From: Ophthalmolycus amberensis
Taxonomy: Eukaryota > Chordata > Actinopteri > Perciformes > Zoarcidae
DNA length: 64,000 bases
Assembly: GCA_024529925.1 (NCBI GenBank)
Contig: JAFEUB010001018.1
Span: forward strand, 377,001 to 441,000
Direction of reading: 5' to 3'
Shown piece after piece: positions 1-12,570 of this stretch (positions are counted from its first letter, which is position 1; every line of letters begins with the position of its first letter). The position numbers and the translations under genes are program-made. Under the pieces are notes generated by a model, which searched no databases, was not told the DNA's origin, and saw only the letters and a program-made list of their open reading frames with translations.

Positions 1-152
1 TAATTTGACGAGCACTCTTCCTTCAGCTCTGAAACTAATCTCAATCTTCATTACGTGTCATCAGTCAGCATGTGTGCATTGTGCATGGTTGAAAAAAGTT
101 GAAGATGAAAACGATTTTGCTCAATACAATGTGTAATTATGCATGAGTTTGG

Positions 153-153
<1 letters not shown>

Positions 154-184
<31 letters not shown>
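154..184. repeat. (TG)n microsatellite
   Basis: Uninterrupted TG dinucleotides, about 15 units. Confidence 0.97.
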
Positions 185-194
<10 letters not shown>

Positions 195-516
195 AAGTGA
201 AGATTTCCGAAAAAATGTGGTTGTTGAGTTCTCAACAGGAGATTTACAAAGTGGTTCAGGGAATTGCAGATTAACATTTCCCAGATTAGAGCGGTGCAGT
301 GGGTTACTAGTGACTTAAGTGCAAACCCCATCACGACCTGCTCCAGGACAAACTGAGCATCAGACTCTTACTTTCTCTCTCTCTTCCTCTTTCTTGCTCC
401 ACATATGTAGAGAAATATCATTGACTCAATACAGTTGATAACGCATTCTCATCCAGTGTGCCTCATTCATTTCTATGGGAAAAACACAAATGTCACTGGA
501 GAGGACAGGACAGGGC

Positions 517-822
517 TTAAAGTGGAAAACAAATATTTTGCATATTGGCGTGCGTTTCAATCTTTGACAATGAGCAAAAATACAGCATTTGATCTTTCGC
601 CCAACAGCGCTTAATCTTGTTCTTGTTAACGTCGTAGTTGGCTGCAGTAGCGGCGGTGGAAGTCGCCGGTTGATTCACCGATGCTAACGTTCCATCAGAA
701 GGCTCTTCACTGCTAGGAGTGGAGCTAACAGTAGCTTGCTGCTCCCCGCCTGCGTTTAGTGGCGTAGGATTTGACTTTTGAAACTCTGTTGTGCCATCTT
801 CTGGCACTGCGTTCTCCAACAT
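517..822 (-). CDS. Unidentified 101-aa ORF with splice-acceptor-like signal just upstream
   Basis: I do not recognise this protein. Residues 1-64 are rich in Ser, Thr, Pro, Ala and Glu (for example SSTPSSEEPSDGTLASVNQP), then the composition changes to a basic, Cys-containing stretch (NKNKIKRCWAKDQMLYFCSL). On the minus strand the ATG is preceded by about 34 bases of leader and then by a pyrimidine-rich run ending CTGCAG at 862-857, which looks like a genuine 3' splice site. The ORF ends in TAA with no clear donor. Codon choice and lack of simple repeats make it more protein-like than most ORFs here. It could be a terminal coding exon of an unannotated gene, or the 5' exon of a transposase-type element. 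I cannot distinguish these, and no terminal inverted repeats were found around it. Confidence 0.35.
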   Translation of the reverse strand: MLENAVPEDGTTEFQKSNPTPLNAGGEQQATVSSTPSSEEPSDGTLASVNQPATSTAATAANYDVNKNKIKRCWAKDQMLYFCSLSKIETHANMQNICFPL

Positions 823-856
823 TATTGTAAGGCGAATGTAACGTTACTTAGACTAG

Positions 857-862
857 CTGCAG
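857..862 (-). promoter_or_regulatory. Candidate splice acceptor
   Basis: Read on the minus strand, a pyrimidine-rich tract (CCTGTTTTTTTCTCTGT) ends in CTGCAG, and the predicted exon starts CTAGTC at 856. The ORF start codon follows 34 bases later. The tract is strong by consensus, but acceptor-like strings also occur by chance. Confidence 0.35.
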
Positions 863-3800
863 ACAGAGAAAAAAACAGGTGAGTGTCACGTAGTCCTCCC
901 ACTGCCCCCTGAAGAATGCAGTTTATTTAGTGCCATTATGAATCACCCATTGTTGTCAAAAAGAGTATCGGTGCACCAAAGAGTAAAATGTGTGCCGGTG
1001 CTATGACCTACCAACACTACATGGGCGTGTGCAGTGTGCTTCAGAGGCAAACATTTACATATTCCAGAGGACAGCACATCATTTGACCTACATTTAGGTA
1101 GTAGGCCATTCTACTTCATCAGACCAGTCTGACAGGATTTGCTTTTTTTTCTGTGAATTTACATTCTACACTATATAACACAACTAACACATGATGGTGT
1201 TTTGATTGCACTGTATTTCGATATTGAATGTATCTACATTGTTTCTTTTGTTATTTAAGTCAAGTCGACGGGAGAGGATTGAGTATTTCATCACCAGACT
1301 TTCATTCATAGCAGCAAGGACCAGCCTTAGAAACTCATTCAGATCTTCATGATGAGAATTCAGATTTACAAAACTATAATAAAGCAGTTAACTGAATAAA
1401 TAACTTCTGAATGAGCCCAAATATCTGAAATTATTTTTTCTTTTTTTGAGATATGACCTCAGTATCCAGGCTTTGCACATGCAGGAACACAGAAAACGTG
1501 TCCACTTATAGTTAAACGTAGTTTGCTTTTTCCGTATCATATTTGATGTAACGGAGAACTTTAACTTCAACCTCAGGCAGGATATTTTGGCCTGAGGCAG
1601 ACACGGCCCGGATCATTCCAGCCTGAGCTCGAGCTCAAAACTAATTCATATCGAAAGTAATACGAAATGTTTTTAATAGTACTATTTATGTTTTAGGCTA
1701 AAACCTGATCCAAACCCACAGCGCACACCAAGCTGAAACGGGGCTTCAGACCTCTAGCATATAACATCATTAAGTTTCACAGCTGCTGGCAATTGTCACG
1801 TTGAAACGTTTGACCACAAGCAGTCAATATGATGTAAAGTAAAGGCCATATGAAAATGTACTCAGTGTCTATTTCTGTCTCATTCTCCCCAACACTTGTC
1901 TTTCTATTCGATGTCAGATGGAGCAGTGCCACATGGCCAAAATCCAGAAGTCATGTTGCTCTACATGATTTGTCTTTGTGTCCGTTTCTGCGTGATTAAT
2001 TGTAACAAGTGACGGTTTTCAGTGTTGCCAGCACCAGGCAAAAAAAAAAAAAAACTAAGTTGACTGAACTCAATGACCGTCCCAAAGTCCTCTTTCATTT
2101 AACGATTCCTCCGCTGGATTTAGGGCCTGTCGCTATCAATTAACTTCCCTCTCATCAGTCACAGCTGGAGAGGAGCGAGGGGTTGGCTGAGGGGAGAGCG
2201 GGGGACACATAGATCATGTGGTTGGAAAACTAGAGGAGGAAAGCAAAGGAGAGGAAAGAGACACTGATGTATACACACAAGCGCACACTTGAGGCTGACT
2301 ACAGTACCATGGATGGATGGATGGATGATGGTGGTGGTGGTGGCAGTGGGACTGGGGGGGGGGGGGTTGTATAATTTGATTTGGATTTAGTGTTGCTTGG
2401 AAGAATGACACAAATTCTGCAGGGATTAATCCGGCTTTAATTCAATCTGGCCGCCACAGCTCGAAATAGCCCCGCTCCGGTCCTGCTGTTCCTCTGTGAG
2501 AGCACAGCTGCACCTGGCATGGCGTCCGGAAGCCACGCACGCGTAGAGGTGTGTGTGAAGTGTGTGAGCGTGAGGGGAAAAAGGTGACTCGTGTAATTGT
2601 GTATGGATTTGTCCGTGTTTGCCAGCACTGTATCCGTGTGAGCAGGCGCGTTCATGTGTGTCGTGTCTATCGGACCAGTGAGAAGCAGACAATCCAGCTG
2701 CCCATGTCACAGCTGCGCAGACCGAGTCGCTGTTCAGGAGGGAGGAAATATTTTATCCCAAAATGTTGACTTGCACAAATTACAGATTACAGGATTATTC
2801 CAGTTAGAAAGATCTCACACGAGCAAACGATCACGATATTCACAGAAAACATGCGACTCTTCGCGTATTCCCGTTAACTTTCCCGTCCTAGATTCCCGTT
2901 TTCTTCCAACTGGATGCTGTTCATCTGTATTTCAACAGACGTTCCTCCGAGGTGCTGCTGCTGCTTCAAGTGGTGGCAAACCGCCACAGGGTTTGAGGCA
3001 CAAGGCTTAATTGCAAAAAGAAGGAAATCATATGTGTTTCCGTTGGCAATTTTAGAAAAGGTTTTATGAGTCTATATATATGCAATTTTGGGATTGGATT
3101 GTGTCTGGTGTTGTACATTAGCCTGGCAGGCCTCTCCCCAGTGTTCAGGGAACATATAATACTCTCTTTTTTTCTTCCGTCACACACTCACACACACACT
3201 GCTCTCTCCCAGCATCTGCCTCATCAGCGTTGTTTGGCTCGCAGCCTACAAGCAATCTACAGTTCACCACAGTTTCCTCCTAACGGGGTGGCTGTCTGGT
3301 GATTTGGATCCCACATCTGATGCTAAAAAGTCCCTAATCACAGCCACCGTGGTCTCTTCACATCGGCACCTGCTCTCCAAAGGCCTGTGAAAATAGCAGG
3401 ACTGAGCTGCTGCTGCAGTCCGGACCATTCCGGTAAACTGTGTAAAGAATACTGCTGCTTTGGTCCCGAGGCTTATTAAAGCAAACATTTAGCGCTTAGA
3501 GCAACAGTTTAGCAGCACTGCACAGGACACATAACATACCAGAAAGATCTTCCTCTTTGTACAACCTTCAGAGTGAGATGGTGAGAACATCAAACGCAAC
3601 TCTGTTGCCACCTGTTTAGTTCTAGGTTTGCAAATCGAAAGTTTTGACGTCTTGACCTTGAACATCCCGATTTTATAAAAAATAGGAAAAAGGAATTTAT
3701 CCGACTCGTGAATGTGCAGCTTACTTCTTCCTTCATGTTTACCCGCAAGCAGACCTCACTGGAATAGCTTTTTTTGTTATCCTTCAATTATTCATACCAC

Positions 3801-5660
3801 CTTAAGAATGTTACACATGGGGGGTGTTTTTCAAGTCAATGTTGATTTTTTTAAACTGTTGTTTCTGTCATTGGTAGTCAAACAGAACTCAAAGCAAGGT
3901 ACATTTGTCAACCCATCAACCAATCACGTTGTGTTTAACGGACATATTTAAAACATACACTATAACAACACTTTATTATTCCTTTGACCAACCTTGACAA
4001 AGGCAACTCATACCAGATACACTCCTCTGTTCTTACCTTTCACAATAAAAGCCACTGGGTAGGTTTTCGCTCAAAGGAAACTCAATAAAACAGCTTACAT
4101 TAGTTTAGGCTAGACTGCCAAGGACACGAGGATCCTGGTGTGTGTGTCCTCTGCCTGCGTGAATCTATTCACACCTTTTATTGAAAAAGTGTTTCAACTG
4201 CTGCTTCGCTGCCAGAATGAATAGTTTTAATATGAAATATTAATCATTTTTTTGTCAGTTTCGTCACAGGACCCGGTGTCTGAAAGCCTTTCCGGTATGT
4301 AGTAGGACTAAAAAGTTGAAGCTTGTCCTGGTGGCACTTTGTCAAAAACTATATTGGCCCAGCAAATTGAATCTGCATGATACATAATTAAATATCGCGA
4401 TGGTAAAGTTGCCATTTTGGCACTAATGAAGTGCGTGCCAGAATAGAGCAAAAAGATTACAGCTCTTGCGTTCTCCGTGAAGTAGAAAAACTCCCCGTGC
4501 TTTTATAGACGAGAACATATGCACATGGAAGACATTTGTCACCGTGTGCCCGATGATCAGCCAAGGAGAGGTGGCCTTTGAACAGCACACCAGATGACTC
4601 CCACATAACAAATCGGCAGCAGATGCTTCCAGTGTGATGACAGATGACAAGTAGAGTATGATATATGTAACTGCCTCCGACTTGGTTAGAGATGGATGGA
4701 TAAAAAACGAAAGAGAGGAGAAGGACTGGGATAGAATAAAGGATATATGAAATGCATATTTTCAGTAAAGCTGAGCCAGCAGATAAAGGATGAGGGGACA
4801 GGGTTGACCACTGGTCGTGCTGTGGAGGTGTGTTTGGGTGATTGTCTGTTCTGTTCTTATCTTGTGTCCTACTAGCACTCGTATGAGGATGCACATATAT
4901 GCACGTAACAGCATGGAGGTGAAGCGCTGAATGCAGACGGTGACAATTTTGTATTTTGTGAACCGGAGCCATAAAACACGACGACGGCTAACGGGTGAAA
5001 CTTATCAGAAACACAAATGGACGGACCAATGACTGGAAGGTAAAATAAACTCACATGTATCAGTAAAAAATTGTTAATTATCATTTAATCTTTTGATGAA
5101 TCTATGAATTCAAAAACATAGCTTTTGTCTGACCATCAAAAGAGATTTAGTATAATTTTATTGAAGACAACAAATGGTAAAATATTCATGTTTAAATCAT
5201 TTTCGGGCAATTTTGCTTTTAAATACAACATTTTAACAGACCTCAAATATTGATATAGTACATAACACAATAATCTTGTCATCCCTATATATTATTATTA
5301 TTATTATATATATGTTAAAAATATTCAACACCTTTGTCAGGCGTCAGTGATGCTCACAATGCATTGAGGCAATAAACAGTGAACCCAGCTGTGTCTGTTT
5401 AGAGAGCTCCACAGGGTTCCTTTAATGTGTTAATGTTGGGTGGGAACGCTATGAGAGAAAATAAATAATCTTCACACAGCATGCTTAATAATAACAGAAT
5501 GTAGCACCATGGAAAAGGTCTTAAATACTAACTTCTGTTTCATTTCTACCTTCTATCTCAGATCAAAAGGATTCACAGTGAAAAACAAACACTGACCCAC
5601 ATTCTTAATGGTCCTTTTTAATTCCCACTGGGGCCACTCATGCAACCAATATTTATTCTC
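863..5660. other. Non-coding interval, nothing recognised
   Basis: Stop codons are frequent in all frames and the short ORFs look random. It holds a poly-A run near 2041, a compound simple repeat at 2309-2366, a (TTA)n/(TA)n patch near 5287-5314, and a stretch near 3960-4100 ending in AATAAAAGCC-type sequence that may be an old transposon tail. No gene or clear element could be supported. Confidence 0.5.
2309..2366. repeat. Compound simple repeat: (GGAT)n, (GGT)n, poly-G
   Basis: Four GGAT units are followed by about five GGT units and then a 13-base G run, in direct succession. Length variation between individuals and sequencing error in the G run are both likely. Confidence 0.9.
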
Positions 5661-5703
5661 GCTGTAAAGCGAGGCGCTTTGGATAAAAGCCTCCACTAAA
5701 TAG
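5661..5703 (+). repeat. SINE 3'-tail fragment
   Basis: The segment contains GGCGCTTTGGATAAAAGC followed by CTCCACTAAAT. This is close to the tail shared by many fish tRNA-derived SINEs (CGCTTTGGATAAAAGCGTCTGCTAAAT). No intact A and B box head is visible upstream, so this is a 5'-truncated or diverged copy. Assignment rests on motif recognition. Confidence 0.65.
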
Positions 5704-5786
5704 CTGGTATTATGTTGCGTTACTCACATTTGGATTCACTACACTCATTATGACTCGTTAGGAGCGAGTCTCGCACTCAGGCGCCA

Positions 5787-5879
5787 GAGGCCTCATTCAT
5801 AAAGATGAGACTTATGATAAAATGGCCTGTTTGTCTGCAGACGTTGATCGCAAAGAACTTATTTATGAATCTGGGCCTC
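5787..5879. mobile_element. Small foldback/MITE-like element (93 bp)
   Basis: The left end reads GAGGCCTCATTCATAAA and the right end TTTATGAATCTGGGCCTC. These are imperfect inverted repeats of about 17 bases around a 60-base centre. The GGCC-TCATTCATAAA terminus recurs in fish short inverted-repeat elements. No target-site duplication is convincing. Confidence 0.5.
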
Positions 5880-6214
5880 GACGATTAATTTCCCCGCTCC
5901 GTTTCAGAGCCAGGCTTGAAATACTTTTACTGTTACCGACGACGTGGTGTTGCTGCCCCCGGAGAGAAGTGAGCGGAGTACAAATCAACATTTCAGGCCG
6001 CTGATGTTTTTAGTAACCCAACTAGTTATATTTCAAGGGTTAGCCCGAACCATGCCATGAATTTAAATAACCTTCCATCATCATTTTCCTTCACACTGAC
6101 AGATTCTAACCAAAATGTATATTTAATTGTTCTGTCTTTCCAGAGATCTCGTCAGTGGAGTCCCACACCTTAGACATCCAGACTCACAGACCAGACAACG
6201 CTCAAGCATCCTGT

Positions 6215-6540
6215 CCATCACAAGGTAGCCCCGCCCTAAAGCATACTCTGCTTTATGGTCTATTTGACTCTAAATGGACCATAATGTACTAGATGAACAT
6301 CAAGCTGTATTGAAGAATACTTGAAACTAGAGATTGAGACCATAAACTCAAGTTTACAATGTTTACTGAGGGAATAAATCAAGAGAGAAGTAGTCATTTT
6401 CTCATAGACTTCTATACAATCTGACTTCTTTGTGCAACCAGCGGAGTCGCCCCCTGCTGGACATTAGACTGAATGCACGTTTAAGGCGCTTCCACATTAG
6501 CTTCACTTTTCAAACCCGGAGGTTGTTGCCTGTGCCTTGC
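6215..6540. repeat. Percomorph dispersed repeat, copy 1
   Basis: I recognise consecutive landmark motifs of a common fish interspersed repeat: GCTTTATGGTCTATTTGA, GATTGAGACCATAAACTCA, CTCATAGACTTCTATACAAT, GAGTCGCCCCCTGCTGG and AACCCGGAGGTTG. They occur in the expected order and spacing. The class (DNA element or composite SINE) is not settled from the sequence. No coding potential is seen. Confidence 0.65.
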
Positions 6541-7290
6541 GGAGATAACAGGGCAAGCAGCGTGAGTCTATAGCTTTCCAACAGCGATTCATTTGAATAG
6601 AAATGACCTGAAATACTTCATGGAGAATAAAGTGAATCCAGAGCATTGTCCCTTTGATTTATCTCTAGCTGTTGTAGCAAACCATACAGCAGTTCCAATT
6701 TAATTAGCCAAATGTCTCTCTGCTTTTCTCTAGGCAGTAAGAAAATGGGATTTGAACCAATAGTCGTGACGGAAAAGAAATGTGTGAATATGAGCCAGGT
6801 CGACAGGCTGGCATTCAAATACCAGGTACATTAACACCTAAAAATCACGTGATGATGTTTCATTGAACCATTGTCAAGTACTCGGGTTGGAAAACAGCAA
6901 TATTCCGATAAAGTAGTCCCCGACTCAGGCACACGCAGACTCACACTTCTCCTCCTGCAGACTGCCTTGCTGCTGCCCTGTGCTCTCACATCCACTCACA
7001 CACACACAGGCGGGCTCAGTGAGGCTCCGTCCTCTGGCCCCAAGCCTGCTGGACTGCTGCAATTCATCCCGGCACACGCGTTATGCACACACAGTGAGCT
7101 GCGCATGCACGCGCTCTGGCCTCGATTGCGATGTGTTTTAATCTCTCTGTTGTATCTCCGTAGACACACTTTACGTACCTGAACACACGCAGAAAGAGAG
7201 TGGAGTTTGGATGCTCTTTTGTTGCCGGTAGGTGTGCGGAGTGTTAGTGCTGCGTGGTTAGCAAGGTGACTTGGCATTTAGACCCTGCCG

Positions 7291-7357
7291 AGTGTGTGTG
7301 TCTGTGTGTGTGTGTGTGTGTTTGTGCGTGTGTGTGTGTTTGTGCGTACGTGCGTGC
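7291..7357. repeat. Imperfect (TG)n microsatellite
   Basis: TG units are interrupted by TC, TT and CG steps over about 65 bases. The interruptions suggest an older, less mutable tract. Confidence 0.9.
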
Positions 7358-8801
7358 TAATCATGTCTCATGGCAGCAAAGGAAAGACAGCTTGTAGAGG
7401 AGACTGAGGACGCCCATTAGCTTGATAGCCTAGGGATCCTATGGTTATATGCTAAATCCATGTTCTTTTGAGTATGTGTTTATGCATGCATGTGTTTCTT
7501 TAATTGGGTAATAAGCTGCCTCAAACAGCTAATAACATAATATTATGAGATCAAATCCTGAGAACATAATTTAGAGCGTTAGATCTATTCGATCAGCAAA
7601 CATTTGATATTAACGTGACTCTCTGTCGTTCGCTGGCTTCGTTAGAAAACATTAAAAACAAGCGTAGTTATTATTTAAATGAAATCATGTTTCTGCAACG
7701 GCACGGCCTATTTTAGTTGCTCAAAATGTATTCCGATGCTGATTTTAGGTGAATATTTTGGGGGAAATTTGATGTTTCAGAACAGCTGCCGTGTTTCTCC
7801 AAATTGAAAATCAGCAGCAAAGTGTAGCTCACAGCCCACGGGGTGTGTTCGTCCAATTGTTTAATTTCTTTGTTTCATCTTATTTGTACAGGGACAAAAA
7901 TTCCTTATTTTCAAGTTGATGTTGACTCAACTATTTATAGTAACAATAAAAAAGGCAGCAGGTAAAACCAAAACAAGAAAAGGGGGAAAATTAAATCTAA
8001 ACAATGAGTAAGTCAACCAGCACCAACCGTCATAACAATGTCCTTTTTGTTTAGTTGATGGTCTTTACTTGGTTCGTTTTTGGTCTGGTGGACGTCTGGT
8101 TAATACCCATCAGATACCTGGGACCTTGGTTGTCATAGCCGTGTCTGTCTTCTTGTTTCCGCTTTGTCTCTCACACTGTCACTAGTTAAAGATTCCCTCG
8201 CATAGAAACACTCTGCTTTGAATAATATTTTGTGTCTGAAATATACATATTTTTTCTACATAAAGGTCTATTACTCAATTAAGGATTCTTAAAACAGAAT
8301 CTATGATGTGTATTTTAAAAGTTATAATATTTTAACTTTGGTCAGCGAGGCCGATTACAGTTACAGTTGCTTGTATTCTCTGGCGGCCTCACTTTATTTT
8401 ACCGTCCTGCTCTCGTCCACTAACACGATTCCTGGTTTGCCGTCTGCCTGATTCCCGCCTGAGAAAGTTTGTCGTCTGTCAGCAGATAAATGTGAAAACA
8501 CTATCGAACTCGTACATCGTTCTGCACAGTGGAGCTTAAAGGAAAACACTTTTTTTTGAGTGAAGGAGGACTTTAAAAATGTCATTAAAAGACATAAACA
8601 ACGACAAATCAAACCAGCGTTGCGAGCAGTTGCAGCATAAGAACATTTTGTAGCAGCTGATAGGTGTAATAAAAAGTTTACATTCATTTCCTACATCACC
8701 AGGCCACACCACAGTGAGGGAATCACATATTTTAGTTTGGCTTTCCCAGGCTGGGAGCTGTTCATGTTCACGTGCGGCCTGTGGGATGTACTAATGTTTG
8801 G

Positions 8802-8803
<2 letters not shown>

Positions 8804-8840
<37 letters not shown>
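8804..8840. repeat. (GT)n microsatellite
   Basis: About 18 uninterrupted GT units. Confidence 0.97.
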
Positions 8841-8841
<1 letters not shown>

Positions 8842-9069
8842 CTGAATGTGTGGCCCATGCGGGATTAGGTATCATGTAAATGTTTTGGTGTTAGGTTCCA
8901 GGAGGAGCAGGACTTTAATGAATATTGACGGCATTAATTGTCGCTGTGCTGACAAAACGACTACAACCCATCCTCTTCATTTACTCCAGTTAGCCCTCGC
9001 TCCCCCGCGGAGGAAAGCGGTTTGTCTCAAACCAGCTGTTACTTGTCCAATACGGTTAGAGGTCAGAGG

Positions 9070-9072
<3 letters not shown>

Positions 9073-9106
<34 letters not shown>
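9073..9106. repeat. (GT)n microsatellite
   Basis: About 17 uninterrupted units, followed after TGCG by a short second GT block. A 13-base poly-G run follows at 9214-9226. Confidence 0.97.
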
Positions 9107-9107
<1 letters not shown>

Positions 9108-10449
9108 GCGTGTGTGTACAGGGAGCTCCGCGTATGCTGGTCTCCTGCTGACTCTCTGCTGAAGATGTTTTGACGGGTCGGAAAAGAAGACAATAAAATA
9201 GTTTTGAGTGAAAGGGGGGGGGGGGGAGAAAATCATTTAAAATTATTTTTGAACCCTGCGGTGAATTTCAAAGAAAGAGCCGATCTAATCCCGCTCAACT
9301 GTGTCAGCTGCCTGTGTCTGTCTGCCTGTCTGTCTGAGGTTCACTAAAAGTTCACGTTACAGGTGAATATAGGAAGATGGACATAAAAGATGCAAAGCAG
9401 TTTGAGGCGTGAGAAGAACTCTTTTTGATATTTGGGTCCCGGGAGTGGATGTTTGAAAAGCACTGGAGCAGCCTCAATACTGTCGGGGTTCACTCAGAGT
9501 TCAGCCATATTCCTGTTGATTTCAGCTAATCTCCGGCTCCCCTTCCTCAGCCAGAAGCCTCTGCTCTCTTTTTTTTACTTTATCTCAGTGTAGCTCCATC
9601 CAATTATTTTTTGGGAAATTATTAAATAAGAGAAGCTGAACGGAAATGGCAAAAGCAACAAAAAGTTTTCACACTCTTTTAAAGAAATCTTTGTTCCGTA
9701 ATATGCATGAAAGCAAAATTTGTCGCGGTAAATTAAGAACCCACCTGTGGGAGTGTGATGATGAAGATTGTCTCACACGCGGCCACTGCTTCGTAAACCC
9801 CGATCTGGTTTTCCTGCCAAAGTTCCTGCATTTGAGGAATCAACTGTTCTTTGTTACCGCTTTTTGACAGCAATATAAATATAAATATATATATATATTT
9901 GAAATATAAAATACACGAGGAGACACGAAAGCACAGTTTGACAGTTAGACGGATAATAATATATTATAAAATATAATTTTTTCTCCCTCGGGAAGCTTTT
10001 TTACTCACTGAAACCACAATCTACTTTTGTGTTTTTTTGCTAATTTCTCTGTTATCTCATGACTGCTCCATGAGATAAACACTGTAGCTCATGTCCCCTT
10101 GAGTCCGTCTCTCTCTCCCTTTGTTTCCATGCTAACACCAACACGCCCGTTTCTCCCTGTCTTCTTGACCTCTCTCTTTCGGCGCCTAAATTCCCATGCA
10201 CCTCGCATCACCGGCCCGCCACAGTTTGATGCTCCCGTCCTCCCTCTGTTCCTCTTTATCCCACTTTTATCTCCCTCTCTGTCCTTCCATCCGTCCATCT
10301 ATTCAGCTCCTCTGGGGGGAAGGGGGGGGGGGAGCTTTGAGGCTCTCCGGCCGCTCTCTTTTTCCAACGCCGATCCCGTGTGAAGGAGAATCATATGGAG
10401 CCTTTGAACGGTATTCTGCTCTTCTCTGAGTGGTCTATGTTATCTCTTT

Positions 10450-10451
<2 letters not shown>

Positions 10452-10491
<40 letters not shown>
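10452..10491. repeat. (TG)n microsatellite
   Basis: About 20 uninterrupted units; it creates spurious Val-Cys ORFs in several frames. Confidence 0.97.
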
Positions 10492-10492
<1 letters not shown>

Positions 10493-11103
10493 ATTCCCAC
10501 CGGAGCTCACTAAAATTCCCTCACTCGGCCATGAGGCAGCGGTGCGCCACGCTGGCAAGCGACAGAGGAGAAAAAAGAGAAGAACCCTCGGGAGAACTTG
10601 TGATAAAACACCTTCCTCTCCTTAACATGTCCACTCGTTTTTATTCACATTCCTGCCTCTCCGTCCTTATCCTCTCTCTGCCGATGCTTTGTTGTGTCTG
10701 AAAGGAAATGAAACATCGTCACATGAAACGGACTTTCTCATCCTGAAGTTGGAGTGTATCGATTTCAACTCCAGTCAGGTTGCTGTTTTTTTTTGTTCCC
10801 TCCATCCTATTCTCCACATCTCCTTCACACGTCTTATACCTGGACACACACACTCCACACGTTTGAAAATTTGTGGGGGGAGCGTCTACAAAATAGGGGC
10901 TATTTAAATGTTTTATTTAGCTGATAAGGGGAGGGTCAATTCATTTTTATTTGTTAAGATTTATGTTATTGTAGCCTTCCTTTTTGTATTCTAAAAAAAG
11001 ATCTTCCTGAGGTTTTGGTGGTTATTGGGAAAAGTATTATTCAATATACATAGTGAGGTTTAATAGTGTACATCATTTCCAATCTTTTAATAATTAGTAA
11101 TAG

Positions 11104-11500
11104 TGGAGTGCCTGATAGTGGCGTGGCTGTTCTGAAACAGAGGATCTGCTTCCTGCAGCGTTCTCCAGACGGCTCATCGCTCGTTGATTCCAGTGAAGTG
11201 AAGGGAAATAGCTTGAAGCTCAAAACATTACGATATCCAGCATCCAGCAGCAAAAGTCAACTGCAGTCAATGAGTCGTGGCCTGTAAAGGCCAGCTGCAG
11301 ACGTGATGCTCCACCCTGTCAGCAGAGCCCCGAAGCCCCGCCCCCGCTGCCGCACAGAGAGCTACCGCATATTTGTTCAAAATGTATTATTATGAAACGT
11401 GACGCTTGTCTAAATTGAACCAACTTCAACACACCTGCCAAGTGTGAAGTAGATAAACGGTACTCAAGATATGCGAAGGACACACCTACATACACATAAA
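11104..11500 (+). repeat. Dispersed repeat, copy A (partner at 41505)
   Basis: The stretch shares ordered landmarks with 41505-41800: GCGTGGC(T/C)GTTCTGAA, TATCCAGCATC, GCAGTCAATGAG, a GCCCCGCCCCCGC core followed by GCACAGAG, and GCCAAGTGTGAAGTAGAT. Then comes a tail of the form AAGATATGCGAAGGA...CACA. The tail resembles a common fish interspersed repeat (GAAGTAGAT...GAGATATGAGAAGGA). No terminal inverted repeats or duplications were found, so the class is open. Confidence 0.65.
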
Positions 11501-12264
11501 CATTCATACCGCTGAAGGTTTGTACTCAGTAAGTCCAGCAGGGCCTGAAACACAAGGTCCAGCCCCCTGTCCCACACCAATCACTGTCCTACAGTCACCT
11601 ACATATCATGTTACTTTAATAATATGTAATAAATGTAGTGGTATAAACTCAAACAAAGTGGAGAAATAGATGTTACAATTTAATTCATTTTTTACTGTCC
11701 CCACATGATAAGAAGTCTGAGCTTTATTAGCTGCCCGGGTTGAGCGCAGAGTCGAAGCCAATCCGTCCAATAAGACGTCAAATCCAACTTATTTGTAAAT
11801 GTGACTATTATATATAATTCAGAGATGCTGCCTCGTGTTTCCAGGTCAGCTGAAATTTGTATGACCAACTTTAAAAGCTCAGCAGAAAACAGGGTTAAAG
11901 GTCAACTCATTTGTATTTTTTGCAGCGAACAGCTCCCAAAGTAGTCGTTGCTTCCTCGGTAATACTCGGCTGCATTCGGTCCAGATGTTACACAGCTGTA
12001 AACAGGAGCATGATAGCTGTAAATGAACATAATGAAACGTGTTTTCTGTTTGTCTGACAGAAAGACACCGCAGTTGAAAACTAAACACAACTCCAAAGCG
12101 TCTTTTATGACAGCGTGGCCTCTCGATCGGCGGGAACTTTCTCCCCACTGAACATGCTGTTGTCTCTCTTCTCTCACAAACACGATCTCATGAGGACATA
12201 ATTCGGCTGCACTGCAACATGACCTAGTTAAGTCAGCCGGCGTTTGTTGGGGAATAAAAGAAGT

Positions 12265-12455
12265 CGACGAAGATCCGCACAAAAGATCCGGAGCCTCCGA
12301 AAGCCGAGGTCTGGGGACTTTTAGCAAAAAGCGGCTTTATTCGGCCGCCGCTCTGTGCGGATGGCTGCCTCAGCCTGACCGTGGCCCTCTCATCAAACTC
12401 CCAGCCGCCGACCGGCAGCGACAATGCAACACGACAGATAGCAGGCCGGGAAGGA
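12265..12455. promoter_or_regulatory. CpG-dense patch, possible unannotated promoter
   Basis: Roughly 18 CpG dinucleotides occur in about 190 bases, far above the neighbouring DNA. A purine tract of GGAGA-type units follows (12440-12570). No TATA box, start codon with good coding sequence or donor site was identified, so the assignment is tentative; ancient transposon DNA can also be CpG-rich. Confidence 0.25.
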
Positions 12456-12570
12456 GAGGGGGAGGAAGGAGAGAGAGAAGAAGTGAGGGGAGACAGGAAA
12501 AATAAAGGAAAAAGAACAAAAGCACAAGAGAGAGAGGAACAAAGAGAGAGAGAGAGAAGCAAGGTAACGG
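12456..12570 (+). repeat. Purine-rich low-complexity tract
   Basis: Almost exclusively A and G over about 115 bases (GAGAGAG, GGAGG and GGAAAAA units). Its complement creates Leu/Ser/Pro-rich spurious ORFs on the minus strand. Confidence 0.85.

Larger units (their letters stand above)
6541..11103. other. Non-coding interval with microsatellites
   Basis: No gene is seen. Besides the (GT)n tracts listed separately there is an AT-rich patch at 9870-9975 made of nested ATATAAATAT units, and a pyrimidine-rich run at 10100-10310. ORFs of 60-100 codons here are interrupted or made by simple repeats. Confidence 0.5.

Noticed and set aside
3960..4110. Possible transposon tail ending in AATAAAAGCC
   Set aside because: The motif is short and the termini are unreadable, so the family could not be supported.
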